Positions 14,983-23,040 of a stretch of 30,345 nucleotides of DNA are shown piece after piece. A model generated the notes under the pieces. The model ran no database searches, was not told where the DNA came from, and saw only the letters and a program-made list of their open reading frames with translations. This DNA is from Inquilinus sp039594555 (lineage in GTDB: Bacteria; Pseudomonadota; Alphaproteobacteria; DSM-16000; Inquilinaceae): the NCBI RefSeq assembly GCF_039594555.1, contig NZ_JBCNNF010000026.1:1-30345 (forward strand), in the 5' to 3' direction. Numbering within the stretch: position 1 is the stretch's first letter; every line of letters begins with the position of its first letter. The translations under genes were made by a program, and so were the position numbers.

Positions 14983-16647
14983 TCAATCCTGATTTCGCGC
15001 CAGGAAGGAATGGATCTGCGCGATGACGGCGGCCCCCTCGCCGACGGCGGCGGCGACCCGCTTGGTCGAGCCGGCACGGACGTCGCCGACGGCAAAGATA
15101 CCGGGGCAGCTGGTCTCGAGCGGCAACCGCTCGCCGTCGCCGACGTGCTCTCCGGTGAGAACGAAGCCCTTTCCGTCGATCGCGACGCAGCCCTCGAGCC
15201 AGCCCGTATTGGGATCGGCGCCGATGAACAGGAAGAGGTGGCGCGACGCGCACTCCTCGGTCTCGCCGGTCCGGGCGTCACGGAAGGTGCTGCCGGTCAG
15301 ACCGGTCTCCCGGTCGCCATGCAGGCCGACGATCTCGCTGCCGACATGCAGCTCGACATTGGGTAAGGCCGCGATCCGGTCGATCAGATACCGGGACATG
15401 GTCTGCTCGAGCGGCCGCCGGACCACGAGATGCAGGTGCCTGACCTGCGGCGCCAGATAGGCAACGGCCTGGCCGGCCGAGTTGCCGCCGCCGACCAGGG
15501 TCACCTCCTCCCCGGCACAGAGGCGCGCCTCGATCGGCGATGCCCAGTAGGAGACGCCGGCCCCTTCCAGCTCCTCGACATTGGCAACCTGGGGCCGGCG
15601 GTAGCGCGCGCCCGACGCGATCACGATCGAGCGCGCCCGCGCGATGCATCCATTGCTGAGCTCGAGGGAGAATGGAGCCTCCGCATCGGCTCCATGACAG
15701 CACAGCTTTCCGACGGTCAGCGGGATCGCGAGCTCGGCGCCGAACTTCGTCGCCTGGTTGAAGGCGCGGCCTGCAAGGGCCTGTCCGGAGATACCAGTCG
15801 GAAAGCCGAGATAGTTCTCGATGCGGGCGGATGCGCCCGCCTGGCCGCCGAAGGCGCGGCTGTCCAGCACCAGGACGGACAATCCTTCGGATGCACCGTA
15901 AACGGCGGTGGCCAGCCCGGCCGGCCCCGCCCCGACGACGGCCACGTCATAGACGGTCGTCGCGTCGAGCTCCGGCGTGATGCCGAGACAGGACGCGGCA
16001 TCGGCATCGCTCGGGTTTCTGAGCAGCGTGCCGTTCGGACAGATCATCAGCGGCAGGTCTTCGGGCGCGATGCCGAGCCGCTCGACCAGTTCCCGCCCCT
16101 CCGCCTCGCAGGCGGCGACCACCGTGTGAGGATAGCCGTTGCGGGTGAGAAATCCCGACAGCCGGACGATGTCCGGGGCATCCCGGCGCCCGACCAGAAC
16201 CGACCCGGCGCCGCCGGTCTGTCCCTCCTCGATCAGCATGACGCGCCGCAGGATGAAGGCGCGCATAATCGTCTCGCCGACATCCGCCGATCCGATGACA
16301 AGGGCACGGAGATGCGGCGCGTCAAAGGGAACCGCGACTGCGCCGGTGCCGCCCACGACGACCGACATGAGGGTCGGGCGGCCCGAGAGCTGATTGGTCT
16401 CTCCGGTGAATTGACCGGGACCATAGGTGGTGACCAGCGACGACGTGCCGGACGGGCCGCGCCGCAACGCATCCGCCGAGCCCTCGAGGATCAGCCAGGA
16501 GGGGACGTCGCGGGCGCCGATTTCATAAAGGATGTCGCCCGGACCGAAGCGGCACGGCTCACCGCTGGCGAAGCGTCGCGCCGTGCCGATCTGCAGAGGG
16601 GACAGGGTCGGAAACATCTGTTCGTGACGGGCTTCACCGATCGCCAT
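14983..16647 (-). CDS. Cyclic-nucleotide-binding / thioredoxin-reductase-like flavoprotein without CxxC
   Basis: The product has 554 residues from the ATG at 16647 (GGAG seven bases upstream). Three parts are visible. Residues 10-135 are a cNMP-binding-like barrel (GDILYEIGARDVPSWLILEG). Residues 147-225 are a thioredoxin-fold linker (VLVGRRDAPDIVRLSGFL, MICPNGTLLRNP) with no CxxC. Residues 232-554 are a thioredoxin-reductase-type module with FAD motif VVGAGPAGLA, NAD(P)H motif LVGGGNSAGQA and the C-terminal FAD site FAVGDVRAGSTKRVA. Where thioredoxin reductase has CATC, this protein reads WASP (368-371), so it cannot use the usual disulfide. It probably passes electrons from NAD(P)H to another acceptor, gated by a ligand on the N-terminal domain. 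It is divergent from an alpha/beta hydrolase. Confidence 0.9.
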   Translation of the reverse strand: MAIGEARHEQMFPTLSPLQIGTARRFASGEPCRFGPGDILYEIGARDVPSWLILEGSADALRRGPSGTSSLVTTYGPGQFTGETNQLSGRPTLMSVVVGGTGAVAVPFDAPHLRALVIGSADVGETIMRAFILRRVMLIEEGQTGGAGSVLVGRRDAPDIVRLSGFLTRNGYPHTVVAACEAEGRELVERLGIAPEDLPLMICPNGTLLRNPSDADAASCLGITPELDATTVYDVAVVGAGPAGLATAVYGASEGLSVLVLDSRAFGGQAGASARIENYLGFPTGISGQALAGRAFNQATKFGAELAIPLTVGKLCCHGADAEAPFSLELSNGCIARARSIVIASGARYRRPQVANVEELEGAGVSYWASPIEARLCAGEEVTLVGGGNSAGQAVAYLAPQVRHLHLVVRRPLEQTMSRYLIDRIAALPNVELHVGSEIVGLHGDRETGLTGSTFRDARTGETEECASRHLFLFIGADPNTGWLEGCVAIDGKGFVLTGEHVGDGERLPLETSCPGIFAVGDVRAGSTKRVAAAVGEGAAVIAQIHSFLARNQD

Positions 16648-16726
16648 GGCGTGACTCCATATCGCCCTGCGCTCGTCGCCGGCGCTCGAGCGCGACACCT
16701 ACTGCGTCACGCAGGCACTGAACGCA

Positions 16727-16739
16727 ATTCTACGATGGT
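16727..16739 (-). promoter_or_regulatory. Candidate promoter -10 for the flavoprotein gene, with ACCATCG element
   Basis: On the minus strand ACCATCG is followed at once by TAGAAT, which matches TATAAT in five of six bases. It lies 80 bases before the ATG. The same ACCATCG lies before the -10 of the divergent gene at 16797-16809. Confidence 0.5.
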
Positions 16740-16796
16740 ATCGATATACAAAAGTATTGCGAGTAAGGAACGGCGGCCTCCGCCAATAAAACCGCG

Positions 16797-16809
16797 ACCA
16801 TCGTATACT
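16797..16809 (+). promoter_or_regulatory. Candidate promoter -10 for the first alpha/beta hydrolase, with ACCATCG element
   Basis: ACCATCG is followed directly by TATACT (16804-16809). The ATG is 58 bases further on. With the minus-strand copy at 16731-16739 it makes a 9-base inverted repeat, TACGATGGT/ACCATCGTA. A longer match, 15 of 18 bases, links 16793-16810 to 21836-21853. Confidence 0.5.
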
Positions 16810-16867
16810 TGCTGAAGCGACGTCCTCGCCGGACATTGCGGCTCACCCCAAATCGAAGGAGAGCTCA

Positions 16868-17824
16868 ATGCTCTACAGCAATCCTACGGATGGCTATCGC
16901 CTCGCCTATCGAAAGAGTGGCTCGGGCCGACCCGTCGTCATGGTCCATGGTTCGCCGGGTGATGGGCGCGAGTATGACAAGCTCGCTGCCCTCGTATCAT
17001 CCCACGCCATGACGGTCGTGCCGGATCTCCGCGGCTTCGGACACTCCGACAAGCATTCGGAGAACGGCGGTGATGCCTTCTCGAGAGACGGCCAGGTCAG
17101 GGCTGTCGTCGCGTTGATGGATGAGCTCGAGCTTCGTGACGCAATCCTCGTCGGCTATGATATCGGCGGCTTCACCGTGCAGGGGATCGCGCGCAAGCGA
17201 CCCGACCTGGTGGCGGCTCTCGTTCTCGCCCCTCCCCTTCCGGGCGTCGGCAGGCGCATCCTCGAAGTGACGCCCGTCAACGAGTTCTGGCACGCCACGT
17301 TCTTCCGGACCAAGCTTGTCGAGCAGGTCTTCGACGCAAACCCGGAAGCCATCCGCGCGCTGCTGAGGGTCCATCTGGACGGCTGGTCCGGCCCCGGCTC
17401 GACGGTGACCGACGAACTGCTCGACCACATGGTCGAGGCCTATTCGGCGCCGGGCGCGTTCACCGCCGGTGTGTCCTGGTTCCGGCACGAGGAGAGCAAT
17501 CCGATCTCGGATTACGCGGCCGAAACCGTCCCGCCGATGGCCGAGCGCTTCGACAAGCCGACGTCGATCCTCTGGCCCGAATGCGATCCGCTCTTCCCCA
17601 CCGCGTGGTCTGACCGGCTCGACCGGTTCATGAGCAACTTCTCGCTGAAGTTCATGCCGGGGGTCGGACACTTCTCGCCGACCGAGGCTCCCGAGATCTT
17701 CGCCGGCGAAATCCTGGCGCACCTCTCCGGCGATTGGCGACCCGACGCTGTTCGAGGGAAAGCACGCGCGGGCAGAGCGCCGGTCTGCGACCCGGGGCTG
17801 ATCTTCGGCGCTGGTGGCCGGTGA
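16868..17824 (+). CDS. Alpha/beta hydrolase with Asp nucleophile (epoxide hydrolase / dehalogenase type)
   Basis: The 318-residue protein is preceded by AAGGAGAG. The oxyanion motif is HGSP (27-30). The nucleophile elbow reads VGYDIGGF with Asp98, as in epoxide hydrolases and haloalkane or fluoroacetate dehalogenases, and not the Ser of esterases. The likely acid is the Asp of ECDPLF and the base is His of GVGHFSPTEAP. The C-terminal 25 residues after HLSGDWRPD are an Arg/Ala/Gly-rich extension not expected in the family. Substrate cannot be assigned: the residue after the nucleophile is Ile where dehalogenases and many epoxide hydrolases have Trp. It opens the run of same-strand metabolic genes 16868-22842. 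Confidence 0.87.
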   Translation: MLYSNPTDGYRLAYRKSGSGRPVVMVHGSPGDGREYDKLAALVSSHAMTVVPDLRGFGHSDKHSENGGDAFSRDGQVRAVVALMDELELRDAILVGYDIGGFTVQGIARKRPDLVAALVLAPPLPGVGRRILEVTPVNEFWHATFFRTKLVEQVFDANPEAIRALLRVHLDGWSGPGSTVTDELLDHMVEAYSAPGAFTAGVSWFRHEESNPISDYAAETVPPMAERFDKPTSILWPECDPLFPTAWSDRLDRFMSNFSLKFMPGVGHFSPTEAPEIFAGEILAHLSGDWRPDAVRGKARAGRAPVCDPGLIFGAGGR

Positions 17825-18020
17825 TCCCGGCGGGGCAGGCGCTCCCACTCGCCCAATGGAGTTGAGGTCGCGGTCGCGGCGGCAACCCTCCCGGGTGGCT
17901 TCCGGATCTATCGACGAGCTGCATGAGATGCTGGCGACAGTGGTCGACGATGACGACGCCTGCCGCGGGCGGGCCGTCGACAGCGGGACGACAATTCCAC
18001 ATCACCAAGAGAGAACATCC
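17825..18020. other. Intergenic region before the aquaporin gene
   Basis: The aquaporin frame stays open back to 17814, but the product there is not membrane-like and has no ribosome site. I see no separate gene or clear promoter here. Confidence 0.35.
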
Positions 18021-18833
18021 ATGTGGCGTCTTCACGACCTGGTTGGAGAGCTGATCTCCGAAGCGATCGCGATGATCATCATCATCACCTTCGGATGTTC
18101 CGTGGCCGCGATGTATATCCTGTACGATCCAAGTCCCTACAGGACGGCCTATTGGGGCGTCTGCATCACCTGGGGCCTTGCTACCGCCATCGCGATCTAC
18201 GTGACGGGCGCAGTTTCCGGTACTCACGCGAACCCTGCCGTGACTCTGGCACTCGCCGTCTTCCGCGGGTTCGCCTGGAGGAAGGTGATCCCTTATTGGT
18301 CCGCCCAGGTGATCGGAGCCTTCATCGGCGCCGCGATCGTTTACGCCCTCTATTACACAGTCATCGACAGCTTCAACGAGACTCAGCACCTGGCACGTGG
18401 GGATGGCGGCGCTGCAGGCGTGTTCTTCACGGCGCCGGGCATCGCAATCACCCCGATGAAGGCCTTGATCGATGAGGTCATCCTCACGGCCTTCCTGATA
18501 TTCGGCATCTTCGCCGTGACCGACGAATTCAACACCGTGGCGCCGCGCGCGAACTTCGGCGCGATCGTCATTGGCCTGATCGTCACCGTGATCGGGGCAT
18601 CCGCGGGCAATCTTGAGGCCTGGGCACTCAATCCGGCGCGCGATTTCGGACCGCGATTCTTCGCCTGGCTCTTCGGGTGGGATCGTTCCGCCTTGCCCGG
18701 TGCGCTGGGCTATTGGTGGGTGCCGATCGTCGGCCCATTGATCGGCGGCCTGATCGGCGGCGGCGCGCAGCATCTGCTGGTCCGCCCGTTCTACCCGCAC
18801 GAGAAAAAGGTCTCGCTGAAATCTGCGCGATAG
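18021..18833 (+). CDS. MIP-family channel, glycerol-facilitator-like
   Basis: The 270-residue inner-membrane protein starts at the ATG at 18021 after AAGAGAGAA; an open frame extends upstream but lacks a start site and a plausible product. It has six membrane helices and two half-helices with NPA boxes at 71-73 (SGTHANPAVTLAL) and 204-206 (WALNPARDFGPRFFAW). The second box followed by R-D is typical of aquaglyceroporins (GlpF), which conduct glycerol or other small neutral solutes. The filter Arg207 is kept. The position of GlpF Phe200 appears to be Trp (WALNPARD), which would change the pore width. No glycerol kinase or dehydrogenase is nearby, so the solute may be another small alcohol or acid used by the neighbouring enzymes. 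Confidence 0.93.
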   Translation: MWRLHDLVGELISEAIAMIIIITFGCSVAAMYILYDPSPYRTAYWGVCITWGLATAIAIYVTGAVSGTHANPAVTLALAVFRGFAWRKVIPYWSAQVIGAFIGAAIVYALYYTVIDSFNETQHLARGDGGAAGVFFTAPGIAITPMKALIDEVILTAFLIFGIFAVTDEFNTVAPRANFGAIVIGLIVTVIGASAGNLEAWALNPARDFGPRFFAWLFGWDRSALPGALGYWWVPIVGPLIGGLIGGGAQHLLVRPFYPHEKKVSLKSAR

Positions 18834-18948
18834 CGGCACGCCGTTCTGCTGATCGACCGGGGATGTGCCATCGCCCCGAGGGCCAAAATCGGTCCTGGGC
18901 CGTCCGCTTCGAGACCTCTCATACCACCACCCAAGTCGGTGATCCGCC

Positions 18949-19938
18949 ATGCTCTCGGCCCTAGCCCTGGCCCTCTCCCCGACCTTCTTCGTCATGCTGC
19001 TGGGCTACAGCGCCGGCAGGACCGGCCACATCAACAACATGCATGTGACCGAGCTTACCATCGTGGTGATGAGCTACTGCCTTCCCGCGTCCCTGTTCGT
19101 CGCCACTGCGTCGTCGAAGTGGTCGGAACTGACCAACCAGTGGCCGGTCCTGCTGTCCCTGGGCATCGTCATGATGGGGATCTACCTCCTCTGGTACGCC
19201 TACCAGCGCCTGGCGCGCGGACAGGACTCCAGCGAGGCATCTCTCCAGTCCCTGGCGGTCGGTCAGCCGAACTTCGCAGCCGCCGCCTTCCCGGTCATCA
19301 CCGCCTTGTTCGGCGCGAGCCACCTCTCGACCGTCGCCGTGGGCATAGCCGTCGGGTCGCTGCTGCCCTCCCCGCTGACACTGGCGCTTCTCGAACTCGA
19401 CAAGTCCAAGTATCGTGGAGGAAAGGCCGATGTCTGCCGCGGTCGCGCCACGGTCAAGGCGGCCGGGGTGGCGCAACTCCGCAGGGCCTCCGCCCGCGCC
19501 CTCTCCAAACCGATCGTGCTCGCCCCCGTGCTGGGCATGCTCGTGTCCCTCAGCGGGTGGCAGCTGCCCGAGGTCGTGGCCGTGTCGCTACGCCAGATCG
19601 GCAGCGCAGCGGGCGGCATGGGCCTCCTGGTCACCGGCCTCGTGCTGTCCGAGAGCGAGTTCCGGCTGAGCTTCAACACGGCATTAGGCGTCGCCGTGTC
19701 GAACATCGCGCAGCCGCTGCTCGCCTTCTTCATCTGCCGCGCCGTGAGCGCGCCGGCCGAGATCACCGAGCTCTCGGTAATCATGGCCGCGCTGCCCTCC
19801 GGCTTCTTCGGCATCCTCTTCGGCAACAGCTACGGCCGACTGTCGGTCGAAGCGAATTCCACCATCATCGCGAGCACCATCTTTTCGGCGCTCACCTTGG
19901 CGGTGGCGATCGGGTGGACGTACAGCTACGGCGGCTGA
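18949..19938 (+). CDS. AEC-family (auxin efflux carrier-like) permease
   Basis: The 329-residue inner-membrane protein has about ten hydrophobic segments in two five-helix halves. It begins MLSALALALSPTFFVMLLGY, has the family's FAAAAFPVITALFG in helix four, and ends with IIASTIFSALTLAVAIGW. A cytoplasmic loop rich in Lys/Arg (about 150-185) separates the halves. Bacterial members often carry dicarboxylates such as malate or malonate. The start is weakly supported: no strong ribosome site precedes the ATG. It lies 115 bases after the aquaporin and 43 bases before the dehydrogenase, in the same direction. It is probably the transporter of the cluster, but the substrate is inferred only from context. 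Confidence 0.88.
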   Translation: MLSALALALSPTFFVMLLGYSAGRTGHINNMHVTELTIVVMSYCLPASLFVATASSKWSELTNQWPVLLSLGIVMMGIYLLWYAYQRLARGQDSSEASLQSLAVGQPNFAAAAFPVITALFGASHLSTVAVGIAVGSLLPSPLTLALLELDKSKYRGGKADVCRGRATVKAAGVAQLRRASARALSKPIVLAPVLGMLVSLSGWQLPEVVAVSLRQIGSAAGGMGLLVTGLVLSESEFRLSFNTALGVAVSNIAQPLLAFFICRAVSAPAEITELSVIMAALPSGFFGILFGNSYGRLSVEANSTIIASTIFSALTLAVAIGWTYSYGG

Positions 19939-19981
19939 CGGCCACTCCCTTCCATCATCGTCAATGAGAGGAGTGTTCCAA

Positions 19982-20785
19982 ATGGCCAGAACTATTCTCA
20001 TCACGGGTGCAGGTTCGGGTCTCGGCGAAGGCGCGGCGATCGGCCTGGCCAGAAAGGGCCACACCGTGATTGCCACGGCCGAAACCTGGCCTCAGGTCAC
20101 GGCGCTTCGCGACAAAGCCGCCGCGATGGACCTGCCGAACCTGACCGTCACCAAGCTCAACCTCCTGGACGAGCACGACATCGCCCATGCGGCAAAGCTC
20201 GATTTCGACGTGCTGGTGAACAACGCCGGCATCGGCGAAGGCGGGCCGATTACTGAGATCCCGATCGCCCTCGTCAAACAGAACTTCGAGGTGAACGTAT
20301 TCGCCCTGCTGGACCTGACGCAGCGGGTCGTCCGCCGTTGGGTCAAGAACGAGGTCAAGGGCAAGGTGGTGTTCATATCCTCGATTCTCGGCGTGGTCAG
20401 CCCGGGCATGGTCGGCACCTACTCGGCCACCAAGCACGCTGTTCAAGCGATCGCCGAGGCCATGCAGGACGAGTTGAAGGAGTTCGGCATCCAGGTACAG
20501 ACGATCAATCCCGGCCCGTTCTTCACCGGCTTCAACGAGCGGATGGTCGAGGGCGCCTATCGCTGGCTCGATGACGAGGTCAACTTCACCAGCCGGGCCT
20601 CATACAAGTTGCAGACCGATGCCCTGATCGACAAGCCGGAGATGCGCCTCGACCCTGACGACATGATCGGCAAGATGGTGGAGCTGATCCCCGAACGGAC
20701 GGGCCCGTTCCGGACCATCTTCCCCCGGGAGACTGCCGACTGGGCCGCCGCCGCCGCTGCGGCGATGCTGGAGCGCACGATCTGA
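19982..20785 (+). CDS. Short-chain dehydrogenase/reductase
   Basis: The 267-residue enzyme starts at the ATG at 19982 with GAGGAG ten bases upstream. Classical SDR motifs are TGAGSGLGEG (8-17, Rossmann nucleotide site), NNAG (80-83), Ser133/134, and Y147-SAT-K151. It would oxidise or reduce an alcohol/carbonyl using NAD(P)H. The residue after the second strand is not a clear Asp, so cofactor choice is left open. It follows the AEC permease closely and precedes the dehalogenase-like gene, with a strong hairpin between. Confidence 0.93.
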   Translation: MARTILITGAGSGLGEGAAIGLARKGHTVIATAETWPQVTALRDKAAAMDLPNLTVTKLNLLDEHDIAHAAKLDFDVLVNNAGIGEGGPITEIPIALVKQNFEVNVFALLDLTQRVVRRWVKNEVKGKVVFISSILGVVSPGMVGTYSATKHAVQAIAEAMQDELKEFGIQVQTINPGPFFTGFNERMVEGAYRWLDDEVNFTSRASYKLQTDALIDKPEMRLDPDDMIGKMVELIPERTGPFRTIFPRETADWAAAAAAAMLERTI

Positions 20786-20800
20786 GCGCAGGGATGGATG

Positions 20801-20827
20801 GCGGGTGCCGACACCTTGTCGGCGCCC
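20801..20827. terminator. Strong hairpin after the SDR gene
   Basis: Arms 20801-20812 and 20816-20827 (CGGGTGCCGACA / TGTCGGCGCCCG) form a 12-base stem with one G-U pair and a CCT loop. It lies 16 bases after the stop and may terminate or attenuate the upstream operon before the dehalogenase-like gene. Confidence 0.65.
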
Positions 20828-20918
20828 GACTCCCAGTACGGCAGCAGCGCGCAGCGGCGGCGCATAAGCGGAACCCGGCCCCTCGGGGCGTTGCACGAGC
20901 CTACACAGGAGGTGTGGC

Positions 20919-21761
20919 ATGAGCGTACAACCAGCGGATATCGACCCGATGAATCCGACCCGCCGCTCCTTCCTGCTGGGTGCGCTGGCAGGAACCGCAT
21001 TGGCGGCCACGAGACCCCTGCATGCCTGGGCCGCCGCCGTTCCCGATCTGGCGGGAATCAAAGCGCTGACCTTCGACATGCAAGGAACGGTCTTCGACTT
21101 CTACGATCCCATGGTGAAGGCCGCCCAGGCGATCGGCCGCGAGCGCGGGTTGCCGGACAATTGGGCGGCAACGCTGCCGGGGGACTGGAGCACCGGTGCC
21201 CACGACATCATCGTCGGGATCTCGGCAGGCCGGCGCCCTTGGATGTCCAACACCGGGGTCTACCGCGAAGCGTTGATGCCCCTCCTCGACGGCCGAGGCG
21301 TCGGCGATCGGCTTTCAGAGGCCGACCGGGACCGGCTCCTTGCCGAGTGGGGAAAGATGGTTCCGTGGCCCGACGCGATGCCGGGCATCACCCAGCTGCG
21401 CCGGAAATACACGGTTTCCACCCTGACCAACGCGTCGATGTCGCAAATGACCGCGCTCGTGAAAGCCGGCGGGCTGCCCTTCGACGAGATCCTGACCGGG
21501 GAGCTGGTCCGCGCATTCAAGCCTGATCCCAAAGTGTACCAGTTGGCTGTCGATTATGTAGGCTTCCGCCCCGACCAACTGCTGATGGTCTCAGCGCACA
21601 AATGGGATCTCCAGGCCTCGAAGAAGGCCGGATTGCGCACCGCGTATGTGCCCCGACCATTGGAGCTCGGACCTGGGCAAGCCGCCGACCGCAGCCCGGA
21701 GAGCTTCATCGACATCGTTGCCGACGACCTTGTCGATCTGGCTGGCAAGCTCGGAAGTTGA
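20919..21761 (+). CDS. Tat-exported L-2-haloacid-dehalogenase-like hydrolase (HAD, type II)
   Basis: The 280-residue product starts at 20919 with AGGAGGT just upstream; an ATG at 20949 (MNPTRRSFLL) is an alternative without a site. A twin-arginine signal is clear: NPTRRSFLLGALAGTALAAT, likely cut near HAWA-AA. The HAD core follows with TFDMQGTVFD (nucleophile Asp53), STLTNAS (motif II), FKPDPKVYQLA (motif III Lys) and SAHKWDLQASKKAGL. That last stretch matches the 'AAHxWDxxGAxxAG' of haloacid dehalogenases. Such enzymes replace the halogen of 2-haloacids by hydroxyl, normally in the cytoplasm. Export before folding is complete is unusual for the family and suggests a periplasmic role here. 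Substrate is unproven. Confidence 0.9.
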   Translation: MSVQPADIDPMNPTRRSFLLGALAGTALAATRPLHAWAAAVPDLAGIKALTFDMQGTVFDFYDPMVKAAQAIGRERGLPDNWAATLPGDWSTGAHDIIVGISAGRRPWMSNTGVYREALMPLLDGRGVGDRLSEADRDRLLAEWGKMVPWPDAMPGITQLRRKYTVSTLTNASMSQMTALVKAGGLPFDEILTGELVRAFKPDPKVYQLAVDYVGFRPDQLLMVSAHKWDLQASKKAGLRTAYVPRPLELGPGQAADRSPESFIDIVADDLVDLAGKLGS

Positions 21762-21835
21762 GCGCCAGATCCAGCAGAAAAGACCACCAGCCTACAGGTT
21801 TTCATTAATCAATATCTGACAATATCAATTGAGAT

Positions 21836-21853
21836 CGCCACTATCGTATAATT
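21836..21853 (+). promoter_or_regulatory. Candidate promoter of the second alpha/beta hydrolase
   Basis: The surrounding 21785-21910 stretch is strikingly AT-rich for this genome. ACTATCG runs into TATAAT (21847-21852), a perfect -10, and the 18 bases match 16793-16810 at 15 positions. The ATG is at 21916. CTGACA (21816-21821) lies too far upstream of TATAAT for a normal -35 but is 17 bases from CACTAT. Confidence 0.55.
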
Positions 21854-21915
21854 CAAAGTTTACATATTTGACTATATATATTTGTCTTCCTTCCAATATA
21901 AAGCAGGAGAGAGCG

Positions 21916-22842
21916 ATGACCGGGTTTCGCCATAACGTGTTCGACCACGACGGCGTTCGAATCCACTACGTGACTGCGGGCACGCCGCCGACCGGTGGCG
22001 GCGGCGGTGGAACGATCGTGCTGCTGCATGGCTGGCCGCAGACCTGGTGGGAATTCCGTCTCGTCATCGAACCCCTCCAGTCTGATGGCTGGTTCGTCGT
22101 GGCTCCCGACTATCGCGGGGCCGGGGCGTCGTCAAAGCCCGAAAGCGGCTATGACAAACAGACAATGGCGGGCGACATCAAAGCTCTGCTCGATCACCTG
22201 GGCGTGAGGAACCCGATCACCCTCGTCGGTCATGACCTAGGAATGCTGGTTGCCTACGCATTTGCCTCCCTCTACCCGAACAATGTCGAGCGCCTCGTGC
22301 TCATGGAGGCTCCGATCCCGGGTACCGAGACCTATGAGAGCGTGATGGGGACGACCAGGTACAGCCAGTCCAGGCTCTGGCACTTCCACTTCCACGGCGC
22401 CGCAGGCAACGAGGCCGAGACGCTGATCGCCGGCAACGAGTTTCCATATCTGCGCAATTTCTATGTCAAGCTGAGCGCGAATCCCGACGCCATTTCGCTG
22501 ACCGACGCACAGCGGTATGTTGCCGACTACTCGGCGCCCGGGGCGATGCGGGCGGGCCTTGAGCTCTTTCGGGCTTTCGAGAGGGATGCAGACGACAACC
22601 GGCGCATCCTTTCGGAAAAGGGAAAACTCAAGATGCCCGTGCTTGGGCTCGGCGGCACCGCGAGCTTCTTTCTCCCGGTGGCCCAGAAGATGCTCTCGGA
22701 GGTCGCCGAAAGCGTCACCGTCCGGCCGGTCGAGGATTCGGGCCACTGGATCACCGAGGAACAGCCGGCGACATTTCTGCAAAGACTGCGCGAATTTATC
22801 CAGGCGACCGGCGGGGCGAAACCGACGCATTTCGCGGCCTGA
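21916..22842 (+). CDS. Alpha/beta hydrolase with Asp nucleophile (epoxide hydrolase-like)
   Basis: The 308-residue product starts at the ATG at 21916, preceded by AGGAGAGA; the open frame upstream passes through AT-rich promoter DNA. The opening HDGVRIHYVTAG, the oxyanion motif HGWPQTWWEFR (38-48), the nucleophile elbow VGHDLGM with Asp107, and DSGHWITEEQP with the base His are those of bacterial epoxide hydrolases and relatives. A Gly run (GGGGGG, 27-32) is odd. The usual acid after strand 6 is not obvious (GLGGTASFF), so it may sit elsewhere. It has its own AT-rich promoter with the element shared with the first hydrolase. Confidence 0.9.
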   Translation: MTGFRHNVFDHDGVRIHYVTAGTPPTGGGGGGTIVLLHGWPQTWWEFRLVIEPLQSDGWFVVAPDYRGAGASSKPESGYDKQTMAGDIKALLDHLGVRNPITLVGHDLGMLVAYAFASLYPNNVERLVLMEAPIPGTETYESVMGTTRYSQSRLWHFHFHGAAGNEAETLIAGNEFPYLRNFYVKLSANPDAISLTDAQRYVADYSAPGAMRAGLELFRAFERDADDNRRILSEKGKLKMPVLGLGGTASFFLPVAQKMLSEVAESVTVRPVEDSGHWITEEQPATFLQRLREFIQATGGAKPTHFAA

Positions 22843-22970
22843 GCACAAGCCGCCATACACCGTCTGGCCGGGCGGAGACCGATGCTCGCCCGGGCAGACC
22901 GGCGGAGACCCCGGACCACCGACGGCAAGCCACGGTTTCCCCGCCCCCTTCGGGAGGACCGATACCAAGG

Positions 22971-22976
22971 TACAAT
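22971..22976 (+). promoter_or_regulatory. Candidate -10 for the MEDS signalling operon
   Basis: TACAAT matches TATAAT at five of six bases and lies 64 bases before the MEDS ATG, in an otherwise GC-rich 198-base gap. No good -35 is seen. Confidence 0.3.
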
Positions 22977-23040
22977 ATGGACCTTCACGTCGGCCGGACG
23001 CATGATTCCGCGGGCGCGGAGACATGACCGGTGAAGGTTC

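Noticed and set aside
14971..14986. TTGATCCTCGAGTCAA resembling an FNR box
   Set aside because: The half-sites are separated by two bases too many and it overlaps the 3' end of the flavoprotein gene, away from any promoter.
15430..16815. Plus-strand frame of 461 codons
   Set aside because: It is antisense to the flavoprotein gene, whose FAD and NAD(P)H motifs are clear.
21785..21910. AT-rich stretch as a foreign insertion
   Set aside because: It is short, contains a perfect -10 and directly precedes a ribosome site, so a promoter explains it better.
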